This document shows positions 37,507 through 45,553 of a DNA stretch of 64,000 nt, piece by piece (positions within the stretch are counted from its first letter, which is position 1; each line of letters starts with the position of its first letter). Source of the stretch: CAIWHR01 sp963713275 (GTDB lineage: Bacteria; Pseudomonadota; Gammaproteobacteria; Burkholderiales; Casimicrobiaceae); assembly GCA_963713275.1 (NCBI GenBank), contig CAVQLG010000024.1:53753-117752 (forward strand), given 5' to 3'. The translations under genes and the position numbers were made by a program. The notes below the pieces were generated by a model. It was not told where the DNA came from. It ran no database searches and saw only the letters and a program-made list of their open reading frames with translations.

Positions 37507-37978
37507 GTGCAAGGGCCGCGACGACAGCACGAGAACGGAACCATCGAGAGCGGCGCATGCTGTCGGTGGTGCCGTCGGTGGTCAACTTGCATCCAGGCAT
37601 TGCGCGGTGGGTCATGGTCCCCGCACGGATTTCCTTCCGACCGGCAACGACGATCAGAACACGCACCCCATCGCTGCATTTCGGCTCGCCGGACCGGCCG
37701 CGCCTTCCCTATGTGCCGATCGGGCTGTACCTCGGCATGACTGGCCCGGCACCTGTCGCTGCTGGGCGTGCACATCAAGCGCATCGGCGGGCCGGTGGAA
37801 CACCGCGGCAAGCGCGTGCCGTCGATGATGTCGGTGCCGGCTGCGGCGCTCGCCGGAGTGAGTCCGCTCTTGCTTGCGAAAATCAGTCCACGTTGGCGGG
37901 CCGGGCATCGTCGCCGGATTTGGCACGTTCGTGCGGCCGCTGTGCGAGCACATTCGCGACCAGGTGGCAGCGGGATAC
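37507..37978 (+). pseudogene. Exosortase-associated acyltransferase relic, copy A
   Basis: Pieces of a PEP-CTERM/exosortase-linked acyltransferase: CKGRDD, then a block homologous to the HicA core on the other strand (VLIVVAGRKEIRAGTM), then FGSPDRPRLPYVPIGLYLG, a deletion, LLGVHIKRIGGPVEHRGKRV, a 50-bp insertion, and FVRPL. The same pieces in the same order occur at 56460-56786 and, without the HicA block, at 59337. Confidence 0.55.
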
Positions 37979-38134
37979 GGTGGGGCGCAGTCTGCGCGCC
38001 GCCAGGCGCCAGGACCGAGCGTGACTGCCGCCCCGCATCGGGAAGCACCGGTGGCGACGTACCGATTCGGCAGGCTCGATCAAACGTCGAGGCGCGGCAC
38101 CAGGGGCCTGGTGTTCGCTTCAGCGATGGCGAGG

Positions 38135-38156
38135 TGTCATGTCAAGGCCTGACCCC
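38135..38156. repeat. GGTC element, right half only
   Basis: TGTCATGTCAAGGCCTGACC then CC. The 200 bp that follow, up to the antitoxin, match 60121-60310. Confidence 0.75.
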
Positions 38157-38303
38157 GCGCCTTTCCCCAAGAGCATCCTCGGCGTGGTCGAGGGCGGGAA
38201 GGATGGCAAGCAAGCGAGCCCAGCCCCTCGCGATCCAGAATTGCGGGTTCTGCGATCTCGTCGGCCCTATCCGTTGCGAGGCCGCGAACAAGACAACCAT
38301 GAC

Positions 38304-38333
38304 AGCGCTATACTCAGAGCTATTATAGGCGCT
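38304..38333. promoter_or_regulatory. Promoter and operator of the RelB/RelE pair
   Basis: AGCGCTATA ... TATAGGCGCT forms an inverted repeat, with a TATACT hexamer inside. It lies 18 bp upstream of the antitoxin start and its ribosome site AAGGAGC. In the copy at 60270 the repeat is degraded. Confidence 0.55.
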
Positions 38334-38351
38334 GTTTAAGGAGCTCAAAAG

Positions 38352-38603
38352 ATGGAAACGATTTACGGCGACATGACCGTCAGCATGTCCGAATTCAAGA
38401 AGAACCCGGCCGCCGTACTGCGTGATGCGCGTAACCGTCCCGTGGCGGTCCTCAATCACAACAAGACGGCCTTCTACATGGTTGACCCGGCGCTGTTCGA
38501 GGCCATGCTGGAAGAATTGTCTGACCACGAGTTCCATCGCCTGGTCCTGGCGCGCATGAGCGAGCGAGCGCAGGCTGTCGAGGTGGACGTTGATGCCATC
38601 TAA
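38352..38603 (+). CDS. Phd/RelB-type antitoxin
   Basis: The 83-aa product METIYGDMTVSMSEFKKNPA continues AVLRDARNRPVAVLNHNKTA, a Phd-like amino terminus, and ends in an acidic toxin-binding tail (VEVDVDAI). It overlaps the toxin by 14 bp. A near-identical copy is at 60311. Confidence 0.87.
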   Translation: METIYGDMTVSMSEFKKNPAAVLRDARNRPVAVLNHNKTAFYMVDPALFEAMLEELSDHEFHRLVLARMSERAQAVEVDVDAI

Positions 38604-38964
38604 GCCGACGCGAAAACATCAATATCGACTCATGTTCGTCCCATCGGCCTTAGCCGAATGGAAGGCGTTGGACGGGTCGGTTAAGGAGCCGCTCCGAAAG
38701 CTGCTGAAGAGGCGACTCGATAACCCTCACGTGCCCGGCGGCGCGCTGCATGGCCAACTGGCGGGGTACTACAAGATCAAGCTCAAGAAGCAGGGCGTCC
38801 GGCTGGTGTATGGCGTCGAGGATGATGCGCTCGTGGTGATGGTGTTGGCAGTGGACAGGCGCGAAGAGGGTGCCGCATATCGATCGGCGGTGTCTCGTCT
38901 CGCCGAAAAGGTGGTCGCGCTCGTGAGCGTCGCCGAAGGGAAGCTCAAGAACCGCACCGGATGA
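38590..38964 (+). CDS. relE: RelE-type mRNA interferase toxin
   Basis: The 124-aa product has LMFVPSALAEWKALDGSVKE, then LLKRRLDNPHVPGGALHGQL and YYKIKLKKQGVRLVYGVEDD, the RelE core with its basic RNA-binding residues. It is longer than E. coli RelE because of a carboxy-terminal extension. The first codons overlap the antitoxin. It is the intact parent of fragments at 37356 and 61846. Confidence 0.88.
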   Translation: MMPSKPTRKHQYRLMFVPSALAEWKALDGSVKEPLRKLLKRRLDNPHVPGGALHGQLAGYYKIKLKKQGVRLVYGVEDDALVVMVLAVDRREEGAAYRSAVSRLAEKVVALVSVAEGKLKNRTG

Positions 38965-39073
38965 TCCGAGGTCACCACTCGACGACACCATCCCCGCTTC
39001 CTTCACGCCCTCGAACTCGGGTTCAGCGCGTTCTTCGTTTTACCGTACCTTCTTTGCGCGTGGGCTCTCGACG

Positions 39074-39367
39074 TCAAGCATGCAGCGCCCGCGTCACGCC
39101 GTGCGGATCTTTGGCCAACGCGCGCAGCAGTGCCCGCGCCGCCCCGGCCGGGCGGGTGCGCCGCTGCTCCCAGCTCTGCAATGTCTTCACCGGCACCCCA
39201 ACAAGTTCGGCGAAAGCCGCCTGCGAGAGTTTTGTTGCCTCGCGCACCGCGCGCGGCTCGATATCGGCGACCTCGGTGACGCGAACGCCAGCGACCGGCT
39301 GCCCGCGGCGGTGCCGGATGAGATCCCGGACGCTCTTCAGCAGATCTTCAAGAGCGCGATCATCCAC
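39074..39367 (-). CDS. NadS-like helix-turn-helix antitoxin
   Basis: The 97-aa product (GTG start) has DLLKSVRDLIRHRRGQPVAG, then LSQAAFAELVGVPVKTLQSW as the XRE-type helix-turn-helix. NadS proteins follow HigB-like toxins. Here the upstream toxin is only a fragment that overlaps this start. Copies are at 55032 (whole) and 53208 (scrap). Confidence 0.8.
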   Translation of the reverse strand: MDDRALEDLLKSVRDLIRHRRGQPVAGVRVTEVADIEPRAVREATKLSQAAFAELVGVPVKTLQSWEQRRTRPAGAARALLRALAKDPHGVTRALHA

Positions 39368-39513
39368 CGCTCAACTCCTGGTTCATGACGTCGACCAGCC
39401 GCTTGCGTTGCGCGGCCGGCAAGTCGCCCTGCTCGGTCTTCGATTAGGCGAAGACCAGGTAGCAGCAGTCGCGAGCAGTCCAAAAGTAGCAGATGACGCG
39501 CCCCCGCGCCGCC
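39360..39513 (-). pseudogene. HigB-like toxin carboxy-terminal relic
   Basis: Minus frame VICYFWTARDCCYLVFA, a TAA stop where the paralogue has tyrosine, then SKTEQGDLPAAQRKRLVDVM and stop. Upstream it joins directly to a transposase scrap, so the front half is lost. Confidence 0.6.
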
Positions 39514-39667
39514 GCGAAGTTGAGATGACGGCGACTCCAGCAACGCGGCGAGGCCCAGGCGCTGCAGAAAGGCGTTGACGACAGGCAGCGGCCCCAGCCG
39601 CTCGCTCTGGAGCTGGAAGCCGGGAGTGGCGGGGGCGCGGGCATGTCAGCCTCCTTGGCGGACTCCA
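39514..39667 (-). pseudogene. Transposase amino-terminal scrap (DUF4277/IS1634-like)
   Basis: The frame GFQLQSERLGPLPVVNAFLQ then RLGLAALLES matches the start of IS1634-type transposases with a DUF4277 region. The same scrap, with the same junction to a HigB-like toxin piece and followed by the same GGTC subtype, occurs at 45170-45370. Confidence 0.45.
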
Positions 39668-39733
39668 TCGCTTGAGTCGCAACCCAGACGATAGATCCGT
39701 GAACGGAGGCTGACCATGCGGGCCAGATAATCA

Positions 39734-39832
39734 TCAGGTCTTGACATGACGCATTTCGATTGGCGGTGAAGATTGGACTCGCAGCCGATCGAGCCCAAAG
39801 CACCCGCATACGTCATGTCAAGACCTGACCCC
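39734..39832. repeat. GGTC element, copy 9 (type with GGTGAAGATTGG core)
   Basis: TCAGGTCTTGACATGACGCA at left, ACGTCATGTCAAGACCTGAC at right. Nearly identical to 45430-45528 including flanks. Confidence 0.85.
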
Positions 39833-39882
39833 ATTCCCGAATGCATCGCGACATGCGCCGCGAGCCCGGTGCGATGTTCGCG

Positions 39883-40290
39883 TCATGCCGCTCGCACTTC
39901 GTTCAGCAAATCTGGGTGCCGGTCCAGCACCTTGAGGAGCTTCACCAACGCGCGGGGCGGCCTGGTATTGCCGTTCTCATATCGCGAGAACGCATTGACC
40001 CCGCCGCCGAAGATCTCAGCGGCTTCGCGCTGGTCCAGCGCGAGTTTCTTGCGCACCCGAGCGATGAACGCGGGGTCGACAATCGACGCATTGACCTGCC
40101 TGTTGAATTCCAGCATGGCCGCGCTAGTCCGTGCGGATTCGGCTGCGTCGAGCACGGCTTCACCGCACGCCGGACAGTAGTCACCCGTTACGCCCGAAAT
40201 CACCGTCGACTCGCCTTTGTAGGTATACGGCAGGTCGCGGCTGTCATGCATGAGGTCAGCCTTCCCACAGGTTGGACATTTCATCGTCAT
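39883..40290 (-). CDS. mqsA: MqsA-type antitoxin
   Basis: The 135-aa product has an amino-terminal zinc domain (MKCPTCGKADLMHD, then DYCPACGEAVLDA, giving two CxxC pairs) and a carboxy-terminal XRE helix-turn-helix (KKLALDQREAAEIFGGGVNA). This is the MqsA layout. The ATG at 40288-40290 overlaps the mqsR stop; an ATG two codons later is also possible. It binds its own operator upstream of mqsR. Confidence 0.92.
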   Translation of the reverse strand: MTMKCPTCGKADLMHDSRDLPYTYKGESTVISGVTGDYCPACGEAVLDAAESARTSAAMLEFNRQVNASIVDPAFIARVRKKLALDQREAAEIFGGGVNAFSRYENGNTRPPRALVKLLKVLDRHPDLLNEVRAA

Positions 40291-40583
40291 GCCTCCTTGA
40301 ACGACACGATCAGCACGTCTTCGATCACCGTCAATTTCAGGTAGACCTCCCCGGCCCGCGTGACCGGCCGATACACGTCCTGCCAAACCCGGTGATCACC
40401 GTGAGTCGTCATACTCTTGTGGAAATCGAGTGCGGTCAGGGCCATGACGACACCGACGATGCCATCGAAGTCGAACCCCAGCGCGGCCCCACCCGCCAGT
40501 GCCGAAGCGGTCGAACGCACCTTGCCCGCCTCGACCATCGCCTTGACGACACCCAGCTTGCGATGGGGCGTTCGCTTCTCCAT
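40287..40583 (-). CDS. mqsR: MqsR-type mRNA interferase toxin
   Basis: The 98-aa product MEKRTPHRKLGVVKAMVEAG continues GKVRSTASALAGGAALGFD, then KSMTTHGDHRVWQDVYRPV and LKLTVIEDVLIVSFKEA, matching MqsR throughout. MqsR cleaves mRNA at GCU. Toxin-first order is the norm for mqsRA. A TAACC/GGTTA palindrome is 11 bp upstream. Confidence 0.93.
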   Translation of the reverse strand: MEKRTPHRKLGVVKAMVEAGKVRSTASALAGGAALGFDFDGIVGVVMALTALDFHKSMTTHGDHRVWQDVYRPVTRAGEVYLKLTVIEDVLIVSFKEA

Positions 40584-40593
40584 CGGTCAATGC

Positions 40594-40608
40594 TAACCGA
40601 GTTGGTTA
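40594..40608. promoter_or_regulatory. MqsA operator candidate
   Basis: TAACC-GAGTT-GGTTA, a perfect palindrome; a further half-site AACCAACTT follows 10 bp on. In E. coli MqsA binds AACCT-N3-AGGTT, so this is a plausible variant. The 230 bp beyond, to 40846, contain nothing I can assign. Confidence 0.6.
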
Positions 40609-40846
40609 TTTTTTGCAAGTTGGTTGATTGGCTTCTGGGGGCCGAGGTGGAAGCCGGGCGATCAAGCCTTGAACTGACGCGCGATTGGTGCTCCCAAACT
40701 GACAGATCCGAATCGGACCGCCCGAGACCGCAACAAGAGCCGTTAATTCAAGAGTCGACTCAAGTGGAAATACCGACAGTGGAAATGCCGATCGTTGACT
40801 GACAATTCAGACCAGTCTAGCCTGATCGCAACGAAAGGAGTCCCCG

Positions 40847-41119
40847 ATGCCTGACATCGGCGCCTACGAAGCGAAGACGCAGCTGCCGAAGCTGCTCGAA
40901 CGGGTCCAGCAGGGCGAACGCTTCGTCATCGCCAAGCGCGGCCGGCCTGTTGCTGAACTCGTCCCCGCCGCAGCGCGCGACGCCGCGCGCATCCGCGAGA
41001 CAATCGCTGGCATGCGCGAACGGCGAGCCGCCCTGGTCAGGCTCGGCGTGCGGTTGGCCGACATCCTCCGGCCCAGCGAGACGCTGCGCGACCTGGCCCA
41101 GTCGGGACACCGCGCATAG
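40847..41119 (+). CDS. Phd/YefM-family antitoxin
   Basis: The 90-aa product MPDIGAYEAKTQLPKLLERV continues GERFVIAKRGRPVAELVPA, a Phd core with a carboxy-terminal helix. It abuts a vapC that is broken after 40 codons. The ribosome site AAAGGAG is 7 bp upstream. Confidence 0.85.
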   Translation: MPDIGAYEAKTQLPKLLERVQQGERFVIAKRGRPVAELVPAAARDAARIRETIAGMRERRAALVRLGVRLADILRPSETLRDLAQSGHRA

Positions 41120-41242
41120 ATGGCCTTCGTGCTCGACAGTTCGGTGGCGCTTTCCTGGCTGCTGCCTGACGAGGACAGCGGGCCCGTCGACGCGTTGGCC
41201 GATCGCCTCGAAGCCGAGAGCGCCGAAGTTCCCGCCATCTGA
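41120..41242 (+). pseudogene. vapC: VapC-type toxin truncated by a GGTC element
   Basis: MAFVLDSSVALSWLLPDEDS with the first PIN aspartate, then LADRLEAESAEVPAI and a TGA, six bases before the GGTC element at 41248. Family members continue past VPAIW for another 90 residues. The ATG directly follows the antitoxin stop. Confidence 0.7.
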
Positions 41243-41247
41243 ATTGT

Positions 41248-41337
41248 GGGGTCAGGTCTTGACATGACACATTCATGGGCTATTGTCGTGGACGAGGCAA
41301 TACCCCATCGTCGCAACTGTGCATCATGCAAAGCCCC
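41248..41337. repeat. GGTC element, copy 10
   Basis: Full left end; right end worn to GCATCATGCAAAGCCCCC. Same type as 28925. Confidence 0.85.
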
Positions 41338-41383
41338 CCTCTTGGATGGCCCCGACTCCCTTCTCCCGCCTGCGCGCCCGGCC

Positions 41384-41771
41384 TCAAAGCACCACGACGC
41401 GACACTTCTCGACGCCATCCACCGCGTCGCGCGAAGCCACCGTGTCGCTGGTGACGAACCGGTCGCCGTGCGGAACGGTAAGTGCCCGCAGATAGACATC
41501 GGTGATCTGCCGTGGCCCGTGGATCCGCGCTGAATCCGCGACCTTCCCGTCAAGCAGCCTGATGCTGTCCGGCCAGAATTCGTGGAAGCCACCGGCACGT
41601 GGCTCGACGAGTCGTTCTACGACGGCACGCACCGGCAACGCGTTCGGATAGCCCGGATGCGACATGACCCGCACGGAGCCATTCTCGGTGATGGGACACG
41701 AGGCCCAACCGCTGCGGGCGTGACTGCCATACCACGTCGTCGGTCCGATCATGCAGCAAGTGATCCGCATC
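41384..41771 (-). pseudogene. VapC relic fused to IS21 istA
   Basis: Third copy of the 29060 toxin. Its body (CPITENGSVRVMSHPGY, ITDVYLRALTVPHGD) is kept, but the front 20 codons are replaced at about 41771 by istA sequence (RAGEKLFVDYSG). The same chimeric junction is present at 50150-50250. Confidence 0.65.
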
Positions 41772-42165
41772 TGCGCCCGGCCACCGCCGCGCAAACCGAT
41801 GCTGCGGCCGGAGTAATCGACGAACAGCTTCTCCCCAGCGCGCCGATGCTGGCGCATCGACCGTTTCAGGCGCTTCGTGAATGCCTTGCAGTGCGCGCAG
41901 AACTGCGTGTAGCGTCACGTCCGCCACTCTGGGTGTGCCTCGACATACTCCTGCCCCAGCAACATCAGCGTCACGCCCTTGCGGTCGAGTTCAGGGTGGA
42001 TAGTCGCCCAGTCGGGCTCGCTGACCGGCACGGTCGCCGGCGAGCGCGGCAGCAACGTCGCCTCCAGTTGGCGCTCGTCCCACTCCCGCAGCCTCGCCCA
42101 GTCCAGGCCGCCCGCGCTGGCCAAGCTGACAAACTTCTGCACCACCCCCTTGGACAGGCCCAGTA

Positions 42166-43408
42166 CATCGTACCAGAAAAACATTTACTTACATGATGCC
42201 CCGTGCGATCATGCTTGTCCAGCAAATCCTTACGGAGGCTGGCATGGCACGACCCATGGCACGAGCGTCGTTGACGCTGACCCCAGAGCAACGATCGATG
42301 CTGACTGAACTCGCTGGCTCGCGGGTGGCGCCGCATCGGGAGGTCGAACGCGCCCGGGTATTGTTGGCATATGCTGAGGGCAAGACGCCGACGCAGATAC
42401 AGCGTGCCATCGGCGTATCCCGACCCACGATCTACAAGTGCATTGACAAGGCGCTGGCCGCCGGGGTGGCTGCCGGCTTGCGTGACCGCTACCACCGGCC
42501 GCATGCCCCGCAGATCAGCGACGAGGCCAAGGCGTGGGTGATCGATCTGGCCTGCCGCAAGCCCAAGGATCTGGGGCTGGCGGCGGAGTTGTGGACCCTC
42601 TCGGCGTTGGCCGGGTACGTGGCGACGCACGCGACAGAAGCTGGCTACCCGAGGTTGTCGCGCGCGGGCAAGGCCACCGTCTGGCGCATTTTGGATGGCC
42701 ACCACCTCAAGCCGCATCGCGTGCGTTACTACCTCCAGCAACGCGACCCCCAGTTCGAGCGCAAGATGGCCGAGGTGCTGATGGTCTATCGTGACGTGAG
42801 TCTGTATCGTGCCGATGCCGTGCACGACGCCCGTCCGCAACCGGTGTATACCGTGAGCGTCGACGAAAAGCCCGGGGTGCAGGCGCTGGGGGTGACGGCG
42901 CCTGATTTGCCCCCGGTGCCCGGCAAGTACGCCAGCATCGGGCGCGATCACGAGTACGTTCGCCATGGCACGCTGTCGATCCTGGCGGCACTGGACTTGC
43001 ACAACGGTGACATCATCGCCAACGTTGAGCCGCGCCACCGCAGCGTCGAGTTCATCACGCTGCTGCAAAGGCTCGATCAGCACTATCCCAGCGACGCCAT
43101 CATCCGGGTGGTGCTGGATAACCACAGCGCGCACATCTCCAAAGAGACCATGGCCTACCTGGCGAGCCGCCCGGGACGTTTCGAATACGTGCACACGCCC
43201 AAGCATGGCTCGTGGCTCAATTTGGTCGAGTCGGCCTTCTCCAAGATGGCGCGCACCTTCCTGCGTCACATTCGCGTCGCCTCGGCAGACGAACTCAAGC
43301 GCCGCATCCTCAAGGGAATCGAAGAGATGAACGCAAATCCGGTCCGGTTTGAATGGAAAGCCTTTGATACAGAGATGGTCTGATAGTAAATTTATTGATG
43401 CAACGAAG
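42166..43408 (+). mobile_element. IS630-family insertion sequence, complete
   Basis: 1243 bp. Ends CATCGTACCAGAAAAACATT and, reversed, CTTCGTTGCATCAATAAATT match at 18 of 27 positions. The flanks are TA at 42164-42165 and at 43409-43410, the TA target duplication of this family. Removing the element restores the istA frame as AAALVLGLSKG. Confidence 0.85.
42244..43383 (+). CDS. IS630-family transposase
   Basis: The 379-aa product has two amino-terminal helix-turn-helix parts (AEGKTPTQIQRAIGVSRPTI) and the DDE domain with VSVDEKPG, VVLDNHSAHISKE and HTPKHGSWLNLVESAFSKMA, giving the three catalytic acids. I start it at MARPMARASLTLTPEQ because CGGAGG is 6 bp upstream; the frame is open to 42193. 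It looks functional. Confidence 0.88.
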   Translation: MARPMARASLTLTPEQRSMLTELAGSRVAPHREVERARVLLAYAEGKTPTQIQRAIGVSRPTIYKCIDKALAAGVAAGLRDRYHRPHAPQISDEAKAWVIDLACRKPKDLGLAAELWTLSALAGYVATHATEAGYPRLSRAGKATVWRILDGHHLKPHRVRYYLQQRDPQFERKMAEVLMVYRDVSLYRADAVHDARPQPVYTVSVDEKPGVQALGVTAPDLPPVPGKYASIGRDHEYVRHGTLSILAALDLHNGDIIANVEPRHRSVEFITLLQRLDQHYPSDAIIRVVLDNHSAHISKETMAYLASRPGRFEYVHTPKHGSWLNLVESAFSKMARTFLRHIRVASADELKRRILKGIEEMNANPVRFEWKAFDTEMV

Positions 43409-43597
43409 TACTAGGGCAGCAGCAATGCTCTCGTGGGACAGCTCGGCTTCCCATTTCAAACGAATCACGTCCTTGATCATGCGTAGAGACATCCTTGGTG
43501 TCGGCACCGCCGTCCTCCCAAAAAGTGCGGAAGGATACGGTCCCTAATTGGGGTCTCTACGCAGCATCGGCCCGACCACCTACTCCGGCGCCACGGC

Positions 43598-43731
43598 AGT
43601 CACGACCGCCGAAAGGCCTGGTCACGTTGCCGCGACCGCCGGTCACGATCCACCGAAAGGGGCGGTCACGATCGCCCGACACGCGCGGTCACGATGCCGA
43701 AATCACCGGTTACGCTCGACCGAAATACGCA
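43598..43731. repeat. Six repeats at about 22-bp spacing (IS21 terminal array)
   Basis: The heptamer (G/A)GT(C/T)ACG recurs at 43598, 43620, 43641, 43664, 43687 and 43708, often followed by ATC-CCGAAA. IS21-family ends carry such multiple repeats. Two-turn spacing suggests cooperative protein binding. Confidence 0.7.
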
Positions 43732-43883
43732 GTTGGACTCGACCACGAAGGTGAGCTCCCGCAGCAGGTGGGACACAGGTGGGAGCCACACATGCCGTGG
43801 CCGCAGTGGGTGTAGGACAGGTAGGACGCCCTCTTGCGGCTACGCATTCCGTGGGCAACGGTTGTCGAGTTCCTGCGCCGCAA

Positions 43884-43964
43884 GCGCAGATTGCGAAACA
43901 GCGCAGATTGCGAAATGTTGACACGAAATGTTGACAGGAAGAAGTGTATATAATGAATATATAC
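43884..43964. promoter_or_regulatory. Promoter/operator region of the PemK-like pair
   Basis: GTATATA-ATGAA-TATATAC (43946-43964) is a perfect palindrome covering a TATAAT hexamer. Upstream are two 13-bp tandem units CGAAATGTTGACA (43911-43936), each giving a TTGACA. The spacing of 12 or 25 bp to TATAAT is not standard, so the real -10 is uncertain. The stretch 43732-43880 holds nothing I can assign. Confidence 0.55.
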
Positions 43965-43989
43965 CTGCGGCACCGCAAGGAGGATTGCT

Positions 43990-44256
43990 ATGAGCGACAA
44001 ATTGTTATTGAAATTTCGCGCCAAGAGTACGCCGTACGGCGTAACGCGCGAGACGCTGAAGGCACTCGCGACTGAGTTGGATACAACGGAGACCATGGTC
44101 ATTCACCTTGCCATCTCTCGCTTTGCCAAGGAGGTGTTACCGACCTACGAGGCAGACGACGGTCCGCTTTCGGCGCCGTATTTTGCGTGGCTGAAGGAAA
44201 CCGCGAAGAGCCGGTTGCCCAAGGGCAAGGTCATTAGCAGGAAGTCGCTGCTTTAG
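43990..44256 (+). CDS. Antitoxin-like partner of a PemK/MazF toxin
   Basis: The 88-aa product MSDKLLLKFRAKSTPYGVTR has a central ribbon-helix-helix-like part (ETLKALATELDTTETMVIHL) and a basic end. I do not recognise the exact family; the role is inferred from size, position 12 bp before a PemK-like toxin, and an upstream palindrome. Ribosome site AAGGAGG is well placed. Confidence 0.65.
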   Translation: MSDKLLLKFRAKSTPYGVTRETLKALATELDTTETMVIHLAISRFAKEVLPTYEADDGPLSAPYFAWLKETAKSRLPKGKVISRKSLL

Positions 44257-44268
44257 GACGCGACCACG

Positions 44269-44673
44269 ATGTGGCCTGCCCCCGAACCCGGCGATATTGT
44301 CTGGTGTCGATTTCCGGAGCGGCCTCGCGACAAACCCGGCCCCAAGCCTCGACCCGCACTTGTTCTCGCCGTGACGCAACGGTCGGGCGGATTCGAAGTG
44401 GAAGTGGCCTACGGAACGTCTCAAGGCTTGGGGCGTTTACACGCTGGTGAATTTGCGATTCGCAAGCGGAACCACCCAGCGGCGTACGCGTTGGCGGGAC
44501 TTTCCTACGACACCAAGTTCGATCTGGCAAGAAGGCTATCGCTGCCATGGGACGGCGCGTTCTTTGATGTTCCGCCCAATTCGATGCACGGCCAGATTCC
44601 AAAGCTGGGAACGCTTCACTCCGCCATGATGAAGGACTTCGCGCAAAGCCCCCGGGGTCAGGTCTTGACATGA
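44269..44673 (+). CDS. PemK/MazF-like toxin with tail replaced by a GGTC element
   Basis: The 134-aa product has PEPGDIVWCRFPERPRDKPG and KPRPALVLAVTQ, the PemK/MazF start, then VEVAYGTSQGLGRLHAGEF. The last codons, RGQVLT and TGA, are read from the GGTC element at 44654, so the natural carboxy terminus may be altered by a few residues. It would be a sequence-specific mRNA interferase. Confidence 0.75.
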   Translation: MWPAPEPGDIVWCRFPERPRDKPGPKPRPALVLAVTQRSGGFEVEVAYGTSQGLGRLHAGEFAIRKRNHPAAYALAGLSYDTKFDLARRLSLPWDGAFFDVPPNSMHGQIPKLGTLHSAMMKDFAQSPRGQVLT

Positions 44674-44758
44674 CGCAAATCGATTGGCAACGGAGGATTG
44701 GCGCATGGCCAATCGCCCCCCAAAGCCCCTGGGATACGTGATGTCAAGACCTGACCCC
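44654..44758. repeat. GGTC element, copy 11 (type with GATTGGCAACGG core)
   Basis: GGGGTCAGGTCTTGACATGA at left, TGATGTCAAGACCTGACCCC at right, with an inner palindrome (GATTGGCGCATGGCCAATC). This is the cleanest copy; 50263 and 51469 are nearly identical. Confidence 0.9.
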
Positions 44759-44761
44759 GCG

Positions 44762-45110
44762 CCTGCTATGCGAGTCGGCCGGGAAAAGGAAGTCCGGGCG
44801 CATCCGTAAGGGCAACCCCTGGATCCGCCGCCTGTTGTGCGAGTTCGCCCATGCCGCCAGCCGCACCCAGTGCGCCTTCAAGTCGAAGTTCGAGGCACTG
44901 CGCTTGCGACGAGGACACAAGCGCGCCATTGTCGCCATCGCCCACAAAATCCTCAAAACCGTCTTCTTGTTGATCCGCCGCCAGACGCATTACCAGGACT
45001 CGGCCGTCGACTTCGAAGCCATGTCTGTCGCACGCACGCAACGCACCTCGCTGGTTGAAGATGCTCAAAAAGCACGGCTTCCTCCCCGCCGCCGCCTGAC
45101 CATCTTCGCC
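44762..45110 (+). pseudogene. IS110-family transposase carboxy-terminal relic
   Basis: From the GGTC right end the frame reads KSGRIRKGNPWIRRLLCEFA, then RGHKRAIVAIAHKILKTVF, the Transposase_20 end of IS110 elements. A four-base insertion near 45030 shifts the last part (RNAPRWLKMLKKHGFLPAAA) out of frame. The front is missing. Confidence 0.6.
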
Positions 45111-45169
45111 TTGTTCTGCATTTCATGGCATCAACAGCCAGAACGTCGCTCGCCTTCAGCACGCTACTC

Positions 45170-45370
45170 TTTCATGGTAAAGTGGCAGATGACGCGCCTC
45201 CGCGCCGCCACGAAGTTGAGATGACGGCGACTCCAGCAGCGCGGCGAGGCCCAGGCGCTGCAGAAAGGCGTTGACGACAGGCAGCGGCCCCAGCCGCTCG
45301 CTCTGGAGCTGGAAGCCGGGACTGGCGGGGGCGCGGGCTTGTCAGCCGCCTTCGCGGACTCGAGCGCTTG
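45170..45370 (-). pseudogene. HigB-like and IS1634-like scraps (second copy)
   Basis: Repeats the composite at 39480-39667: a few codons of the HigB-like toxin, then the DUF4277-type transposase start (ERLGPLPVVNAFLQRLGLAA). The block continues through the GGTC element at 45430. Confidence 0.45.
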
Positions 45371-45429
45371 AGTCGCAACCCAGACGATAGATCCGTGAAC
45401 GGAGGCTGACCATGCGGGCCAGATAATCA

Positions 45430-45528
45430 TCAGGTCTTGACATGACGCATTTCGATTAGCGGTGAAGATTGGACTCGCAGCCGATCGAGCCCAAAGCACT
45501 CGCATACGTCATGTCAAGACCTGACCCC
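45430..45528. repeat. GGTC element, copy 12
   Basis: Near-identical to 39734-39832. Confidence 0.85.
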
Positions 45529-45553
45529 ATTCCCGCGGGTTTTCTGACAGGCA

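Larger units (their letters stand above)
41772..43507 (-). pseudogene. istA: IS21-family istA relic, interrupted by IS630
   Basis: The transposase starts MSLRMIKDVIRLKWEAELSH (43409-43507), is split by the IS630 element, and goes on GLSKGVVQKFVSLASAGGLD to LLGQEYVEAHPEWRT, where a TGA replaces a sense codon (near 41912), then RYTQFCAHCKAFTKRLKRSM and GEKLFVDYSG. The catalytic domain is gone. The upstream repeat array at 43598-43731 is the element's left end. Confidence 0.7.

Noticed and set aside
38135..38330. Small proteins starting MSRPDP
   Set aside because: The ATG is part of the GGTC right end and recurs at every copy with unrelated downstream frames.
43598..43731. CRISPR array
   Set aside because: Repeats are only about 7-15 bp with 22-bp period and no distinct spacers or cas genes; they fit IS21 terminal repeats.
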